Origin: an uncultured Acetatifactor sp.
Lineage (GTDB): Bacteria > Bacillota > Clostridia > Lachnospirales > Lachnospiraceae
Assembly: GCA_934426825.1 (NCBI GenBank)
Contig: CAKRYI010000005.1
Coordinates: 44,717 to 108,716 of the forward strand
Direction: 5' to 3'
DNA length: 64,000 nucleotides
Below, in pieces: positions 44,942-53,687 of this stretch (the stretch's first letter is position 1; each line of letters starts with the position of its first letter). The notes under the pieces are model-generated. The model ran no database searches and was not told the origin of the DNA. It saw only the letters and a list, made by a program, of their open reading frames with translations. The translations under genes were made by a program, and so were the position numbers.

Positions 44942-45208
44942 ATGGACAGAAATAAAAGCATTATATTAAAAAAGAAATTAAATGTTACCGATTTATCCGG
45001 AGAAAAGGTCATGATTGATTTTGAAACCGGAAAATACTTTCTGATTAAGGGTTCAGGAAATGACATTTGGGATATGCTGCAGGAGGAGATTACTCCCGCA
45101 CAGATAGTGGAAAATCTGTTGGAGATTTACGACGTTTCTGCCGAAGAGTGTGAAAAATCGGTTATGAACTTTTTGGGACAGATGCAGCAGAACGGATTTA
45201 TTGATTAA
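44942..45208 (+). CDS. PqqD-like lasso B1 protein (RiPP recognition element)
   Basis: An 88-residue PqqD-family protein: VMIDFETGKYFLIKGSGNDI, an acidic WDMLQEE stretch, then a helical C-terminus FLGQMQQNGFID. In split lasso systems this B1 protein binds the leader and delivers the precursor to the B2 protease. It is the only B1 in the window. GCGGAGG precedes ATG 44942; the longer open frame from 44915 starts before that site. The exporter gene follows 18 bases later. Confidence 0.92.
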   Translation: MDRNKSIILKKKLNVTDLSGEKVMIDFETGKYFLIKGSGNDIWDMLQEEITPAQIVENLLEIYDVSAEECEKSVMNFLGQMQQNGFID

Positions 45209-45226
45209 ACCGGGAGTCTGATACAT

Positions 45227-46909
45227 ATGGGAAAAGTAAAAAAATTATGGCGTGACAGGGGAAACCAGTATCAGTACGCCAAATGGCTGATGCAGTACGC
45301 CAAACCTTATATGGGGCGCATTATTCTGATTATGCTGATTGGGCTGACAGAGACGGTCGCCTCGCTGATTATGGTTCAGATTTCCAAGAGCATTATCGAC
45401 AATGCCACCTTCGGAAACGGCTTTGTACGGCTTATGGTGGTGTACATTGTGCTGATGTTTGGTCTGCAGGCGCTTTCCGTGGTACACACCCTTGTTTCCA
45501 CCATGCTGACGGAACGGTTTTCCTTTGGAATCCGGAAGCAGATTTATGAAAAAATCATTAACTCACACTGGATGGATGTGAAAAAGTATCACACCGGGGA
45601 TTTAATGACCCGTCTGACGAGTGATGCGGGAAATATTGCGGACGGGATTATCACCACAATTCCCAGCATTATCCAGCTTGGAATCGAACTTTTGCTGGTG
45701 TTTTTTACCCTGTTTTATTATTCACCGCTGCTTGCGGTATTTGCACTGGCAATGGCACCGGTGGCGGCACTCAGTTCATGGTGGCTGGGGAGAAAACTGA
45801 AAAAATTGCAGGTAAAGGTGCAGGAGAGCGAAGCGGCATACCGTTCCTTTTTGCAGGAAAGCCTTGCAAACCTGTTAATTGTAAAAGCATTTGCCAATGA
45901 GGAATATTCGACAGAACGCCTGACCGGACTGAGGGAAGAGCGTTTTTTCTGGGTTTATAAGAGAACGAAGTTAGGGACTGCCAGTTCCACGGTGATGTCT
46001 CTTGCCTTTCAGCTTGGATATATTGTGGCATTCTGTTACGGGGCATTGCAGATTTCCCGAAAGGCGATTACCTACGGAACAATGTCCGTGTTTCTGACAC
46101 TGGTCAACCGTGTGCAGTCGCCGGTGTTGGGACTGGCTCAGCAGATTCCGAAGGTGGTATCCATTCTGGCATCCGCCGGAAGGGTGATGGAGCTGCAGAA
46201 TATCCCGCTTGAGGAAAAGCAGAGCAGACAGATGGTCGCAGAGCGCGTTGGCGTGGAACTCAAGGATATGACATTCGGATACACGGCAGAAACCGTGTTG
46301 GAGAATGTAAATTTAAAGATTGCTCCCGGCGAGTTTGTGGCAATCATCGGTGAGTCCGGAATCGGAAAGACGACATTAATCCGGGTCATCATGTCTTTTA
46401 TGAGCAATATCCGCGGAAGTGTGACTTTTTACAACGAAAAAGGAGAAACGGAGAAGGCAAATGCCTCCACCCGAAAATTTATCTCCTATGTACCGCAGGG
46501 GAATACCCTGTTCAGCGGAACGGTACGCGAAAATATCCGCATGGGCAAACTGGATGCCACGGAGGAAGAGATTCACGAGGCTTTAAAACTGGCGTCCGCC
46601 TACGATTTTGTGATGGAACTGCCGAAAGGGCTTGATACCGTAATCGGGGAGCGAGGGCATGGATTGTCCGAAGGTCAGGCGCAGCGCATTGCCATTGCGA
46701 GAGCCTTTTTGCGGAAAGCACCGTTTTTGATTCTGGATGAGGCAACCTCCGCGTTGGATGAAAAGACGGAACTGTCAGTGTTACAGGGATTAAAGGCGCT
46801 TTCACCGCGTCCAACCTGCCTGATTATCACCCACAGAAAGAGTATTTTACAGTATTGTGACCGTGAAATTCAGATAGAGGAAAAACAGGTCAAAGAAGTT
46901 AGTACCTAA
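45227..46909 (+). CDS. ABC transporter, fused membrane and ATPase domains (lasso exporter D)
   Basis: A 560-residue half-transporter. The membrane domain (about residues 20-310, six spans) carries IILIMLIGLTETVASLIMV. The ATPase follows with Walker A IGESGIGKTTLI, signature LSEGQAQRIAIARAF and Walker B FLILDEATSALDE. There is no C39 peptidase domain, consistent with a separate B2 protease. It should export the mature peptide and may give self-immunity. It is probably co-transcribed with B1. The c-di-GMP riboswitch lies 50 bases after it. Confidence 0.92.
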   Translation: MGKVKKLWRDRGNQYQYAKWLMQYAKPYMGRIILIMLIGLTETVASLIMVQISKSIIDNATFGNGFVRLMVVYIVLMFGLQALSVVHTLVSTMLTERFSFGIRKQIYEKIINSHWMDVKKYHTGDLMTRLTSDAGNIADGIITTIPSIIQLGIELLLVFFTLFYYSPLLAVFALAMAPVAALSSWWLGRKLKKLQVKVQESEAAYRSFLQESLANLLIVKAFANEEYSTERLTGLREERFFWVYKRTKLGTASSTVMSLAFQLGYIVAFCYGALQISRKAITYGTMSVFLTLVNRVQSPVLGLAQQIPKVVSILASAGRVMELQNIPLEEKQSRQMVAERVGVELKDMTFGYTAETVLENVNLKIAPGEFVAIIGESGIGKTTLIRVIMSFMSNIRGSVTFYNEKGETEKANASTRKFISYVPQGNTLFSGTVRENIRMGKLDATEEEIHEALKLASAYDFVMELPKGLDTVIGERGHGLSEGQAQRIAIARAFLRKAPFLILDEATSALDEKTELSVLQGLKALSPRPTCLIITHRKSILQYCDREIQIEEKQVKEVST

Positions 46910-46959
46910 TTTCTATGTCATTTTGTCGGAATTTGTCATATGATATAACTAAATAAAAT

Positions 46960-47050
46960 ATTGATAAGAGCAAACCCACTGAAAGGTGGGGACGCAAAGC
47001 TGAGGGTCTAAGGCGTTAGCTATGACAGTCTGGTTGCCGGAATAATCGAT
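46960..47050 (+). promoter_or_regulatory. Cyclic di-GMP-I riboswitch (GEMM type)
   Basis: The conserved core is present: GAGCAAACC, a GAAA-type hairpin (CCCACTGAAAGGTGGG), GGGACGCAAAGC, then GGGTCTAAGGCG and GGTTGCCGG. ATTGAT (46960-46965) pairs with ATCGAT (47045-47050) as the closing stem. The tetraloop-receptor and GACGCAAAGC features are diagnostic of the c-di-GMP-I class. A terminator follows, so it controls the transglutaminase-like gene at 47132. Whether the ligand turns it on or off is not resolved by eye. Confidence 0.9.
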
Positions 47051-47052
47051 AA

Positions 47053-47091
47053 TCTCTCAGTGTCTTTATAGGACGGTGGGGGATTTTTTTT
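47053..47091 (+). terminator. Terminator of the c-di-GMP riboswitch expression platform
   Basis: TCTCTCA (47053-47059) pairs with TGGGGGA (47077-47083) through several G-T pairs. An inner GTC/GAC stem and eight T (47084-47091) complete it. The 5' arm begins only three bases after the closing stem of the aptamer. Confidence 0.65.
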
Positions 47092-47131
47092 GGCTTGCGT
47101 ATGGATTTTAGGCAGAAAAGGAGACCATAGG

Positions 47132-48652
47132 ATGAAGAAATTAAAGTTTTTACTCACGGTTATCATGTTGTTTGCAGTATTGTGGTGCCCCGTCAGGGCG
47201 GAGGCGGCTACCGCAGGACAGAAACAGTCCTGCCGGACGGAGATTTCGCAGATGCTTTACTCCGTTGACACAGGCACACACAGTATATACCGGTACCGCA
47301 TGACGGTGTCGGAATTTAAGAATCTGCTGCAGGATATGAAAACAGGGGATGAGCGTCCTATCTGGGCGTCCTATTATCCCAACATGTATGTCTCTTACAC
47401 AACCCGACTCTGGTGGGTGGATAAAATCCATATTGAAAATACGGACAGTAATGTTTCGGCGAGATATGGCACTCTTAAGAAAAATGTGGAACGCATTATG
47501 AGCGGAGTGGAGCCGTCCATGACGGATTTGGATAAGATTCTGTATCTGCATGATGCGGTTGTGGAGACGGTCAATTACCGTTATGCCGGTTATCAGGCGT
47601 ACGGAACCGCAGGTGCGCTGGGTGAAAATCAGGCAGTCTGCTCCGGATATACACAGGCATACCGGATGTTACTTGATATGGCAGGGATTGAAAGTAATTA
47701 TATGGAGGGCGAAGAAATCGACCACGGATGGGCAACGGTTTTGCTGGATGGCAAATGGTATCAGGTCGACCCTACATGGGATGATACCAGAAGCGGCGTG
47801 AGCGGGCAGACCGGACACAGCTTTCTGCTTTGCACGGATGATGAATTTCTGGAGAGCGGCCGTAACAATCATGTGGGATGGCATGTATTTCAGGGACAGA
47901 ATGTAGTCTGTGATTCCGAGCGTTTTACCGACTGGTTTGTGCATGACATTAAAGGAAAAATGCTCTACTATGAGGGCAACTGGTTTTATGTGGATGCAAA
48001 AACAGGATGTATTATGGAAGGAAATTTAGAGTACGGCGTGATTCGCACTGTATGCTCCAAAACGGCTGGAAAGGCAGTCAAACTGGTGAAACTGGACGGA
48101 GACATACTGACCTATACGGTGGATGGTGTAACCGATACGCTGGATGTTACGGTGGAAGAGGTAAAGGAGCCTGAAAATACCGGTGAGACCGGGACAACGG
48201 AAGAGGTAAAGGAACCGGAAAACACCGGTGAGACCGGAACAACGGAAGAAGACAAACAGCCGGAAAGCTCTCTCTGGGAAACGGAGTACCCGGATATAGA
48301 GAAGGTGGACTTTTCGGATTACAGCAACTGGCGTGCCGGCAACTATGACCATATGAGCGGCAGTTATGCGCAGCATCCTAACCGGATTTGTCTGAAGGGA
48401 TGGGTGAAATCCACAAAGCAGGAATATACCGTGAAAGTAACCGATTCCGCATACCATGTGTTAATCAGGGAACTGGATGCAAACGGCAAATTCCTCAAGT
48501 CCTATAATCTGGGAGACGGCGAAAGTTATATCCCCGGAAAGAACGCACAGCTGCTTGCAATCAGCGTGTATAAAACCTCCGGTGAGTATGCCATCCATGA
48601 GGAAGATTTTGCGAAGATGTTTGCAAACGGATTTAGTGCAGGAATTTACTAA
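47132..48652 (+). CDS. Secreted transglutaminase-like protein with one C-terminal repeated module
   Basis: A 506-residue protein with a signal peptide (LKFLLTVIMLFAVLWCPVRA, cut near AEAA). The transglutaminase-like domain has ENQAVCSGYTQAYRMLLDM (Cys), EIDHGWATVLLDG (His) and QVDPTWDDT (Asp). A linker with a near-duplicate EVKEPENTGETGTTE unit follows, then one copy of the ~100-residue module seen twice in the 38084 protein (FSDYSNWRAGNYDHMSG, ending near YKTSGEYAIHEEDF). ATG 47132 has AAAAGGAGACC upstream. It is under the c-di-GMP-I riboswitch. Substrate unknown: peptide cleavage and protein crosslinking are both possible. Confidence 0.85.
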   Translation: MKKLKFLLTVIMLFAVLWCPVRAEAATAGQKQSCRTEISQMLYSVDTGTHSIYRYRMTVSEFKNLLQDMKTGDERPIWASYYPNMYVSYTTRLWWVDKIHIENTDSNVSARYGTLKKNVERIMSGVEPSMTDLDKILYLHDAVVETVNYRYAGYQAYGTAGALGENQAVCSGYTQAYRMLLDMAGIESNYMEGEEIDHGWATVLLDGKWYQVDPTWDDTRSGVSGQTGHSFLLCTDDEFLESGRNNHVGWHVFQGQNVVCDSERFTDWFVHDIKGKMLYYEGNWFYVDAKTGCIMEGNLEYGVIRTVCSKTAGKAVKLVKLDGDILTYTVDGVTDTLDVTVEEVKEPENTGETGTTEEVKEPENTGETGTTEEDKQPESSLWETEYPDIEKVDFSDYSNWRAGNYDHMSGSYAQHPNRICLKGWVKSTKQEYTVKVTDSAYHVLIRELDANGKFLKSYNLGDGESYIPGKNAQLLAISVYKTSGEYAIHEEDFAKMFANGFSAGIY

Positions 48653-48747
48653 GGTTCAACAAAAAGGCAGCATGCCGGGCAGAGAGGTTCGTGGAGACAG
48701 TATAGTACCAACAGGGAGTCAAATGGAAATAAGAGAACTGTAAATAA

Positions 48748-48790
48748 AATAATAGTCAGGCAGGATATACATCCATGTCTGACTATTATT
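48748..48790. terminator. Hairpin between convergent genes, terminator for precursor A2
   Basis: AATAATAGTCAGGCA pairs with TGTCTGACTATTATT, with GGAT/ATCC inside. On the minus strand the stem is followed by a T-rich run (TTTTATTTA), so it should end the A2 transcript. It may also act for the plus-strand transglutaminase gene. Confidence 0.7.
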
Positions 48791-48826
48791 GATTGGTCTG
48801 TAAAATCAAATCAACCGCTAAAAAGA

Positions 48827-49003
48827 TTAGCTCAACTGATTCTCAGGATTCTGCTCGTCGCCGTCTACAGGCTTCTGCCAAGAAAGGTGACCGGAAATCT
48901 GACCATCTCCGATGTAACCACCGTCACGATAAATACCGGTCCATCTGTGAGCTGTCTCGTTAATGTTTAATTCTTCTACGGAAGGGTTTTCCCATTTCTT
49001 CAT
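48827..49003 (-). CDS. Lasso-peptide precursor A2 (58 residues)
   Basis: Read on the minus strand from ATG 49003, the product starts KKWENPSVEELNINETAH. It has a W-x-x-P motif, Leu12 and Thr17 two residues before the proposed cut, as in lasso leaders. The core would be 40 residues from His19, beginning HRWTGIYRDGGYIGDG. The ninth core residue is Asp27, fitting a 9-residue ring, and the C-terminus is Ser (ENQLS). The leader resembles A1 while the core differs. The cyclase C2 gene is 195 bases upstream on the same strand. It was too short to appear in ordinary ORF lists. It has its own promoter and a terminator hairpin. Confidence 0.8.
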   Translation of the reverse strand: MKKWENPSVEELNINETAHRWTGIYRDGGYIGDGQISGHLSWQKPVDGDEQNPENQLS

Positions 49004-49052
49004 AATTATGTTACCTCATTTCTTGATAATCATTGCGTTCGCAACTAAATTC

Positions 49053-49081
49053 ATCATAATCTTGCAGAAAGAAAAAGTAAA
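49053..49081 (-). promoter_or_regulatory. Promoter of lasso precursor A2
   Basis: On the minus strand TTTACT (49076-49081) and TATGAT (49053-49058, five of six) are 17 bases apart. The start codon of A2 lies 50 bases downstream. Confidence 0.6.
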
Positions 49082-49198
49082 CAATTCTAACATAATTGTT
49101 ACATTTTGTATGATATAGATCGGGTTTCAGGCAGATACACGGATATTACGGTTTGTAAGGATTCCGTGCGCATGCAGTCCGGGGAAAAGAGGTTGCAA

Positions 49199-51124
49199 TT
49201 ACTCCGCCGGGGAGAGATAGAGTGACATAATATAAAGGAAACATAAGTATAAAAAGTCATTCTCTTTTTCCGGGGTGGGGAGCGGATTGCAGCTGCTTAA
49301 AAATGTCTCCACTTTTGCGGTATCTGCAAAGGGACAGGGGAAATCCTTTTGTAACTGTTTGGACAGAACTGGCTCCAATTTGTTCCAGTCCCGGATAATG
49401 CGGGTGAACCAGTCGGAATTCTGCACCCCGTAGCGCATCCAGTCGTCTAACAGTTCCTTGGGAAGCAAATCTCTCATGTTACCGCGAATCAGCCAGCGCG
49501 GGGTTCCCTGAAAGGCAAACAGCCGGTAGGGCAGATGGTAGCAGAAGGAAATCATGCGGCAGTCCTTTGTCGGGTCGCGCAACAGCAGTCCGTAGTGCAG
49601 TCCCATTTTGGTTTCCAGTTCACCGATATAGGTTAAAAATGGGGCAAAGTAAACCCAGTTGCGGTAGGCAGCCCGCGACATGGGAAAACCGGGGATTCCT
49701 TTTGCGGAATGGGCGTAGTGCCGCTCATTCATGGCATAACCGTTCAGAATATTGTTTTCGATAAAGGGATTGGTGATTTCGCAGGGCTGACTCTTTAAAT
49801 CCTCTTTTTCTTTTTTCATTCCGGCATTATAGTAGCGGACACAGCTACGCAGTGCACTTTTCCGGCTTTCTCCCACTGTTTTGGCATAGCGGTTTAACCA
49901 GAGTAAAAAGCCGGCGTACCGCTTATGGCGGTAAAGGTCGCCTAAAATATCGTCAATATAGCCGTAGGAGACAGTGCTGTTTCCGCCCTGCCCGGTCAGC
50001 AGTACCTTGCAGCCGTCCTCCGACGCACGCTTATAGATTTCACAGAGGTTAGGCAAGTTGGTAAATGCCTTAAAGGGAATTTCCATAACCGAAAGCTCTT
50101 CGGGAAGGGATTCTAGGCAGTTTTTTCCCTGATTGTCCCAAAAGCCGGAAATCATATTCGGGTACATGGCGGTAATTTTCCGCACATCTTCCGTTTCGTC
50201 CTGAATATGTTCCCGGTTTTTGTCGGGGGCAGGCGCCTCACTGGGAACATAGGTATAAGTGTACAGGGAGCGCTTTTGTGCGGCGAGTTCCCTTGCGGCA
50301 AGTGCTGCCACGCTGGAAGAATCCAGACCGCTGCTTAAGCAGACTCCGTTTTCACCGCTTGTGCTGAGAGCGTCCGATACACAGTCTGTATATAATTGCC
50401 GGAAAAAGCTGCCGTACTCTTTTGCCGTGTGGCAGTGGGAGGCAGGAGAAAAGTCTGCAGGGGACCAGTAGCGGTGCTCCGTGCAGGACTGACCGGTAAT
50501 TTCAAGGTAGGTTCCCGGATTCAGCTTGTAGACATTCTCGTAGGGAGTGTCGGCGGCGCTGATATTCGGCGCAAGACCGGGAGCTGTCAGGTAGTCTTTT
50601 AAAAAGAGTTCGCTGTGCTTAACCGTGGGCAAAACGGCGCAGACCGGGGTAAGCAGTGTGGAAAACACAATCTGCCCCGGTACATGGGAATAGTACAGAC
50701 ACCTTGCAGCTATCTGGTCTGCCGCCAGAAACAGTGTCTTTTTGGAAAGGTCGTATATCGCCACAGAAAAAAGACCCCTCAGGTGAGAGAGGCAGTCTAT
50801 GCCCCAGCGGGCGTATGCTTTTGCGATAACAGTGCCGTCCGGGGTATCCTCTGTAAGCAGTAGGGCGGAAAGCAGTTCCCCGCGGTTGTCCAGCACACAA
50901 TCGGCGGTCAGAAAAAAGCCGGAGGCAGTGTCGCGAAGGGGAAGCTGTTCTTTTTCGGCATAGGAGTTAAAATACTGGATGCCACAGCCCATGTAAACAT
51001 TGGATTTGCACAGGGTGCGGTAGTGATCGATTTTGCACTTTTCACGAAAGGGTCTCTGCATCCGCTCATCAATGTCCGGCGTGAGTGGAGCGTCCCATGA
51101 AATCATTCCCCAGATAGCTGACAT
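49199..51124 (-). CDS. Lasso peptide macrolactam synthetase (asparagine synthetase-like), C2
   Basis: A 641-residue paralogue of C1, of identical length, on the opposite strand. It also starts MSAIWG, without the glutaminase Cys2. The PP-loop reads CLSSGLDSSSVAALAAREL and GQGGNSTVSYG is the second synthetase motif. Sequence identity with C1 looks low outside motifs, so the two may prefer different precursors. A2 lies downstream on the same strand and is the likely substrate. AGAGGTATT precedes ATG 51124, and a near-consensus promoter lies behind it. Confidence 0.9.
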   Translation of the reverse strand: MSAIWGMISWDAPLTPDIDERMQRPFREKCKIDHYRTLCKSNVYMGCGIQYFNSYAEKEQLPLRDTASGFFLTADCVLDNRGELLSALLLTEDTPDGTVIAKAYARWGIDCLSHLRGLFSVAIYDLSKKTLFLAADQIAARCLYYSHVPGQIVFSTLLTPVCAVLPTVKHSELFLKDYLTAPGLAPNISAADTPYENVYKLNPGTYLEITGQSCTEHRYWSPADFSPASHCHTAKEYGSFFRQLYTDCVSDALSTSGENGVCLSSGLDSSSVAALAARELAAQKRSLYTYTYVPSEAPAPDKNREHIQDETEDVRKITAMYPNMISGFWDNQGKNCLESLPEELSVMEIPFKAFTNLPNLCEIYKRASEDGCKVLLTGQGGNSTVSYGYIDDILGDLYRHKRYAGFLLWLNRYAKTVGESRKSALRSCVRYYNAGMKKEKEDLKSQPCEITNPFIENNILNGYAMNERHYAHSAKGIPGFPMSRAAYRNWVYFAPFLTYIGELETKMGLHYGLLLRDPTKDCRMISFCYHLPYRLFAFQGTPRWLIRGNMRDLLPKELLDDWMRYGVQNSDWFTRIIRDWNKLEPVLSKQLQKDFPCPFADTAKVETFLSSCNPLPTPEKENDFLYLCFLYIMSLYLSPAE

Positions 51125-51178
51125 AATACCTCTTTTCTGCCGGGTATCGGCATTTGTTCTTGTTTACAACTATTGGAT

Positions 51179-51207
51179 ATGATAACATAAAATATATGTT
51201 TTGACAA
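51179..51207 (-). promoter_or_regulatory. Promoter of cyclase C2
   Basis: On the minus strand TTGTCA (51202-51207) and TATCAT (51179-51184) are 17 bases apart, each five of six. It lies in the 97-base gap between the divergent C2 and K2 genes. Confidence 0.7.
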
Positions 51208-51221
51208 CGAAAGGGACAGGT

Positions 51222-52148
51222 ATGGCTAAGTATTGTTATCGACTTTACGGGATGAAAATAGAGACGGATTTGGAGTTTTTGCAGCTTGTGGCAGATGACG
51301 GCGGTGAGGCGCAAATTCCGGTAGTTACAATCGCAAAGGCGGATGTGGCGCAGTCCGTGCTCATGGAGCAAAAGGGGACGGGGAAAAATTACGTTTTCGG
51401 AGAAAAGAGAAGCTGGTTGTCCAACAACACCATGTGGATGGTTGCGGAGAACGGAAATCATATCGGCTATCAGTTAAAGGAAGGGGGGAATCCTTTTTAT
51501 ATGCAGACCTTCCTTTTAGGCTATGGGATGTCCATGATTGCATTGCAGAGAGGATTGCTGCCCATTCATTGCAGTGCGGTGGCGGATGAAAAGGGCGCCG
51601 TGCTGATTGCGGGGGAGAGCGGCAGTGGAAAATCCACGCTGACCGCCTCGCTGCTGGAAAAAGGATACCGGCTGATGGCGGATGATATGGCGCTGGTGGA
51701 ACCGAAAGCGGGCGGGATAACCATGGTATATCCGGCATTTCCATACCAGAAGTTATGCAGAAATGTGGTGCAGGAAAAGGGCTGTGATTTCCGAAACCTT
51801 ATATATATTAATGAAGAAAAAGACAAATTTCTGGTGCCCTGTGATGGGGAATTTTCGTTAAAGGCGGAGAAAGTGAAATCATTTCTCATGCTTGGAATCC
51901 ATGACGGGAAGGACGTTTCGGTCAGTGAAGTGCGGGGGATTGACCGCATGTATTTATATGCGGATAACCTGTTTGTAAGGCATTTGCTGAAAGAGGAAAA
52001 ATACCGTCCCGAAATCGGGCAGAAATGTCTGGAAATGGCGGCAGCGGTGCCGTCCTATTATCTTTCAAGACCCGGCGGGAAAGACAGCACGAAGGAGATT
52101 TTAAAAGAGGCGGAAAAATGTATTGCCTGCGCCGAAAACGGTCAGTGA
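51222..52148 (+). CDS. HPr-kinase-like lasso-peptide kinase, K2
   Basis: A 308-residue paralogue of K1. MAKYCYRLYGMKIETDLEFL parallels the K1 N-terminus. HCSAVADEKGAVLIAGESGS then GKSTLTASLL is the P-loop region and LMADDMALVEPK the Asp-Asp signature. It is divergent from cyclase C2, and the Ser-ended precursor A2 is its likely target. AAAGGGACAGG precedes ATG 51222. Its 3' end overlaps the convergent histidine kinase gene by 7 bases. Confidence 0.87.
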   Translation: MAKYCYRLYGMKIETDLEFLQLVADDGGEAQIPVVTIAKADVAQSVLMEQKGTGKNYVFGEKRSWLSNNTMWMVAENGNHIGYQLKEGGNPFYMQTFLLGYGMSMIALQRGLLPIHCSAVADEKGAVLIAGESGSGKSTLTASLLEKGYRLMADDMALVEPKAGGITMVYPAFPYQKLCRNVVQEKGCDFRNLIYINEEKDKFLVPCDGEFSLKAEKVKSFLMLGIHDGKDVSVSEVRGIDRMYLYADNLFVRHLLKEEKYRPEIGQKCLEMAAAVPSYYLSRPGGKDSTKEILKEAEKCIACAENGQ

Positions 52149-52966
52149 GAGGCACAGGGAAGGGATATGGTAAAGGTGCTGCCTTTCCCAAGTTCGCTTT
52201 TGCAGTCGACGGTTCCGCCATGGCGTTCCACAATGGCTTTTACAATGGCAAGACCCAAACCGCTTCCGGTTGCGGAACCGGGAGTGCGGGAGGAGGAAAC
52301 CGTATAGGTGCGGTTAAAAATATGCGGCAGGGACTCTGCCGGAATTCCCGCCCCGTTGTCGGTTACGGAGATAAAAAGACGGGAGGCATCGGCGGAAAGG
52401 CGCGCGCCTAAGACAATGCGGCTTTCCGGTGCGGAGTATTTGGCTGCATTTGTCATAAGATTATCCAGCACGCGAATCATTTTCTGAATATCAACGGTAA
52501 TGGTGCAGGAAAGATCCTGTGGAACATCCAGTACCATATCGTGGCTTTCATATCGGCTGTCCGGCAGGGCATCATAAAAATACTCCTCGAGAAAAGGAGC
52601 AGCGTCTAACGTTTCAGACTGTAATTTGCGGGAGGTATCCTCCATGCAGAAAAGATAGTACATATCCTGAATGAGATTTTCCAGTGTTTTGGTTCTGTGG
52701 TCAATTAACTGAAGGGAGTTCTGGTAGTCATCGGGGGATATTTCCTGCCCGGAGGTCAGATAATCCACTGCACTGCGAATGGCAGTAATGGGGGCGCGAA
52801 GGTCATGGGAAATATTGGATAACATTTCCTCACGCTCTTTTTGCAGCCACGTTAACTCCTGATTGGTCTGGTTCAGCTTATTGTTTGCCTCCAAAAGTTT
52901 TAAAGACAGGCTTTCTATGGTTTCCGTCTCCATGGAAGGGGAGGAAAAGGACGCTTTTTCGGACAT
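52142..52966 (-). CDS. Soluble sensor histidine kinase
   Basis: A 274-residue kinase lacking membrane spans and any recognisable sensor domain. Residues 15-50 are a coiled coil (LEANNKLNQTNQELTWLQKE). The H box is MLSNISHDLRAPITAIRSAV, the N box LDNLMTNAAKYSAP, and the G boxes VTDNGAGIP and GSGLGLAIVKAIVERHGG. It follows its response regulator by 15 bases on the minus strand. The signal must enter through a partner protein or a cytoplasmic cue. It ends next to the lasso kinase K2. Confidence 0.9.
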   Translation of the reverse strand: MSEKASFSSPSMETETIESLSLKLLEANNKLNQTNQELTWLQKEREEMLSNISHDLRAPITAIRSAVDYLTSGQEISPDDYQNSLQLIDHRTKTLENLIQDMYYLFCMEDTSRKLQSETLDAAPFLEEYFYDALPDSRYESHDMVLDVPQDLSCTITVDIQKMIRVLDNLMTNAAKYSAPESRIVLGARLSADASRLFISVTDNGAGIPAESLPHIFNRTYTVSSSRTPGSATGSGLGLAIVKAIVERHGGTVDCKSELGKGSTFTISLPCASH

Positions 52967-52981
52967 GGCTCATTACTCCTT

Positions 52982-53674
52982 TCAGGCATTTTTGACAATA
53001 AAGCGATAACCTTTGGACCACACGGTTTCAATGCGGTTTTCGAGAGAATAATTTCCTTCAAATCTTTTGCGCAGACGGCTCACATTCACCATGACGGATC
53101 GGCGGTCCGCTTCCTGATAGGTGCCAAACAGCGCCGTTCCCAGTTCTTCAAAGGTGATTTCACGGTTCGGGTGCTCGGCAAAGTACAGAAGCACCTCATA
53201 TTCGCGGTTGGCAAGTCCTAAATCTTTTCCCTCAAAAAATGCCTTGTGCGCCACTTTGTCAATGGAAAGATCGTCAAAGGTGAGCCTGTGGCTGTCGGAA
53301 GCAGTCTGAAACTGCCCCATGCGTCTCAACAGGACGTCAATGCGCGCCTTTAACTCACGAAGGCTGTATGGTTTCACAATATAATCGTCCGCTCCGCAGG
53401 TAAACCCGGTAATTTTGTCGTCCTCAGAACTTTTTCCCGTGAGAAAAAGAATGGGGGCGGAGGAAAATTCCCGAATCCGGGTGCAGGTTTCAAAGCCGTT
53501 TAAATCCGGCATCATAATATCTAAGACAATACAGTCCGGTTTTAACTTTTTTGCGCAGACAATGCCCTTTTTGGCGGAATCTGCCACATACACGCTAAAG
53601 CCTTCTCCGGTCAGGTATTTTTGGTTGATTGTGAGTACCTCGGAATCATCATCAATCAGTAAAACGGTTGCCAT
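52982..53674 (-). CDS. OmpR-family response regulator
   Basis: A 230-residue protein. The receiver domain has VLLIDDDSEVLTINQKYL, the phospho-acceptor Asp in DCIVLDIMMPDLNG and the Lys in GADDYIVKPYSL. The C-terminal winged helix (FDDLSIDKVAHKAFFEGKDL, VNVSRLRKRFEG, TVWSKGYRF) binds DNA. A GAAAGGAG ribosome site precedes ATG 53674. It pairs with the downstream histidine kinase. Regulation of the neighbouring surface-polymer or lasso genes is plausible but unproven. Confidence 0.94.
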   Translation of the reverse strand: MATVLLIDDDSEVLTINQKYLTGEGFSVYVADSAKKGIVCAKKLKPDCIVLDIMMPDLNGFETCTRIREFSSAPILFLTGKSSEDDKITGFTCGADDYIVKPYSLRELKARIDVLLRRMGQFQTASDSHRLTFDDLSIDKVAHKAFFEGKDLGLANREYEVLLYFAEHPNREITFEELGTALFGTYQEADRRSVMVNVSRLRKRFEGNYSLENRIETVWSKGYRFIVKNA

Positions 53675-53687
53675 GAAAATTCTCCTT

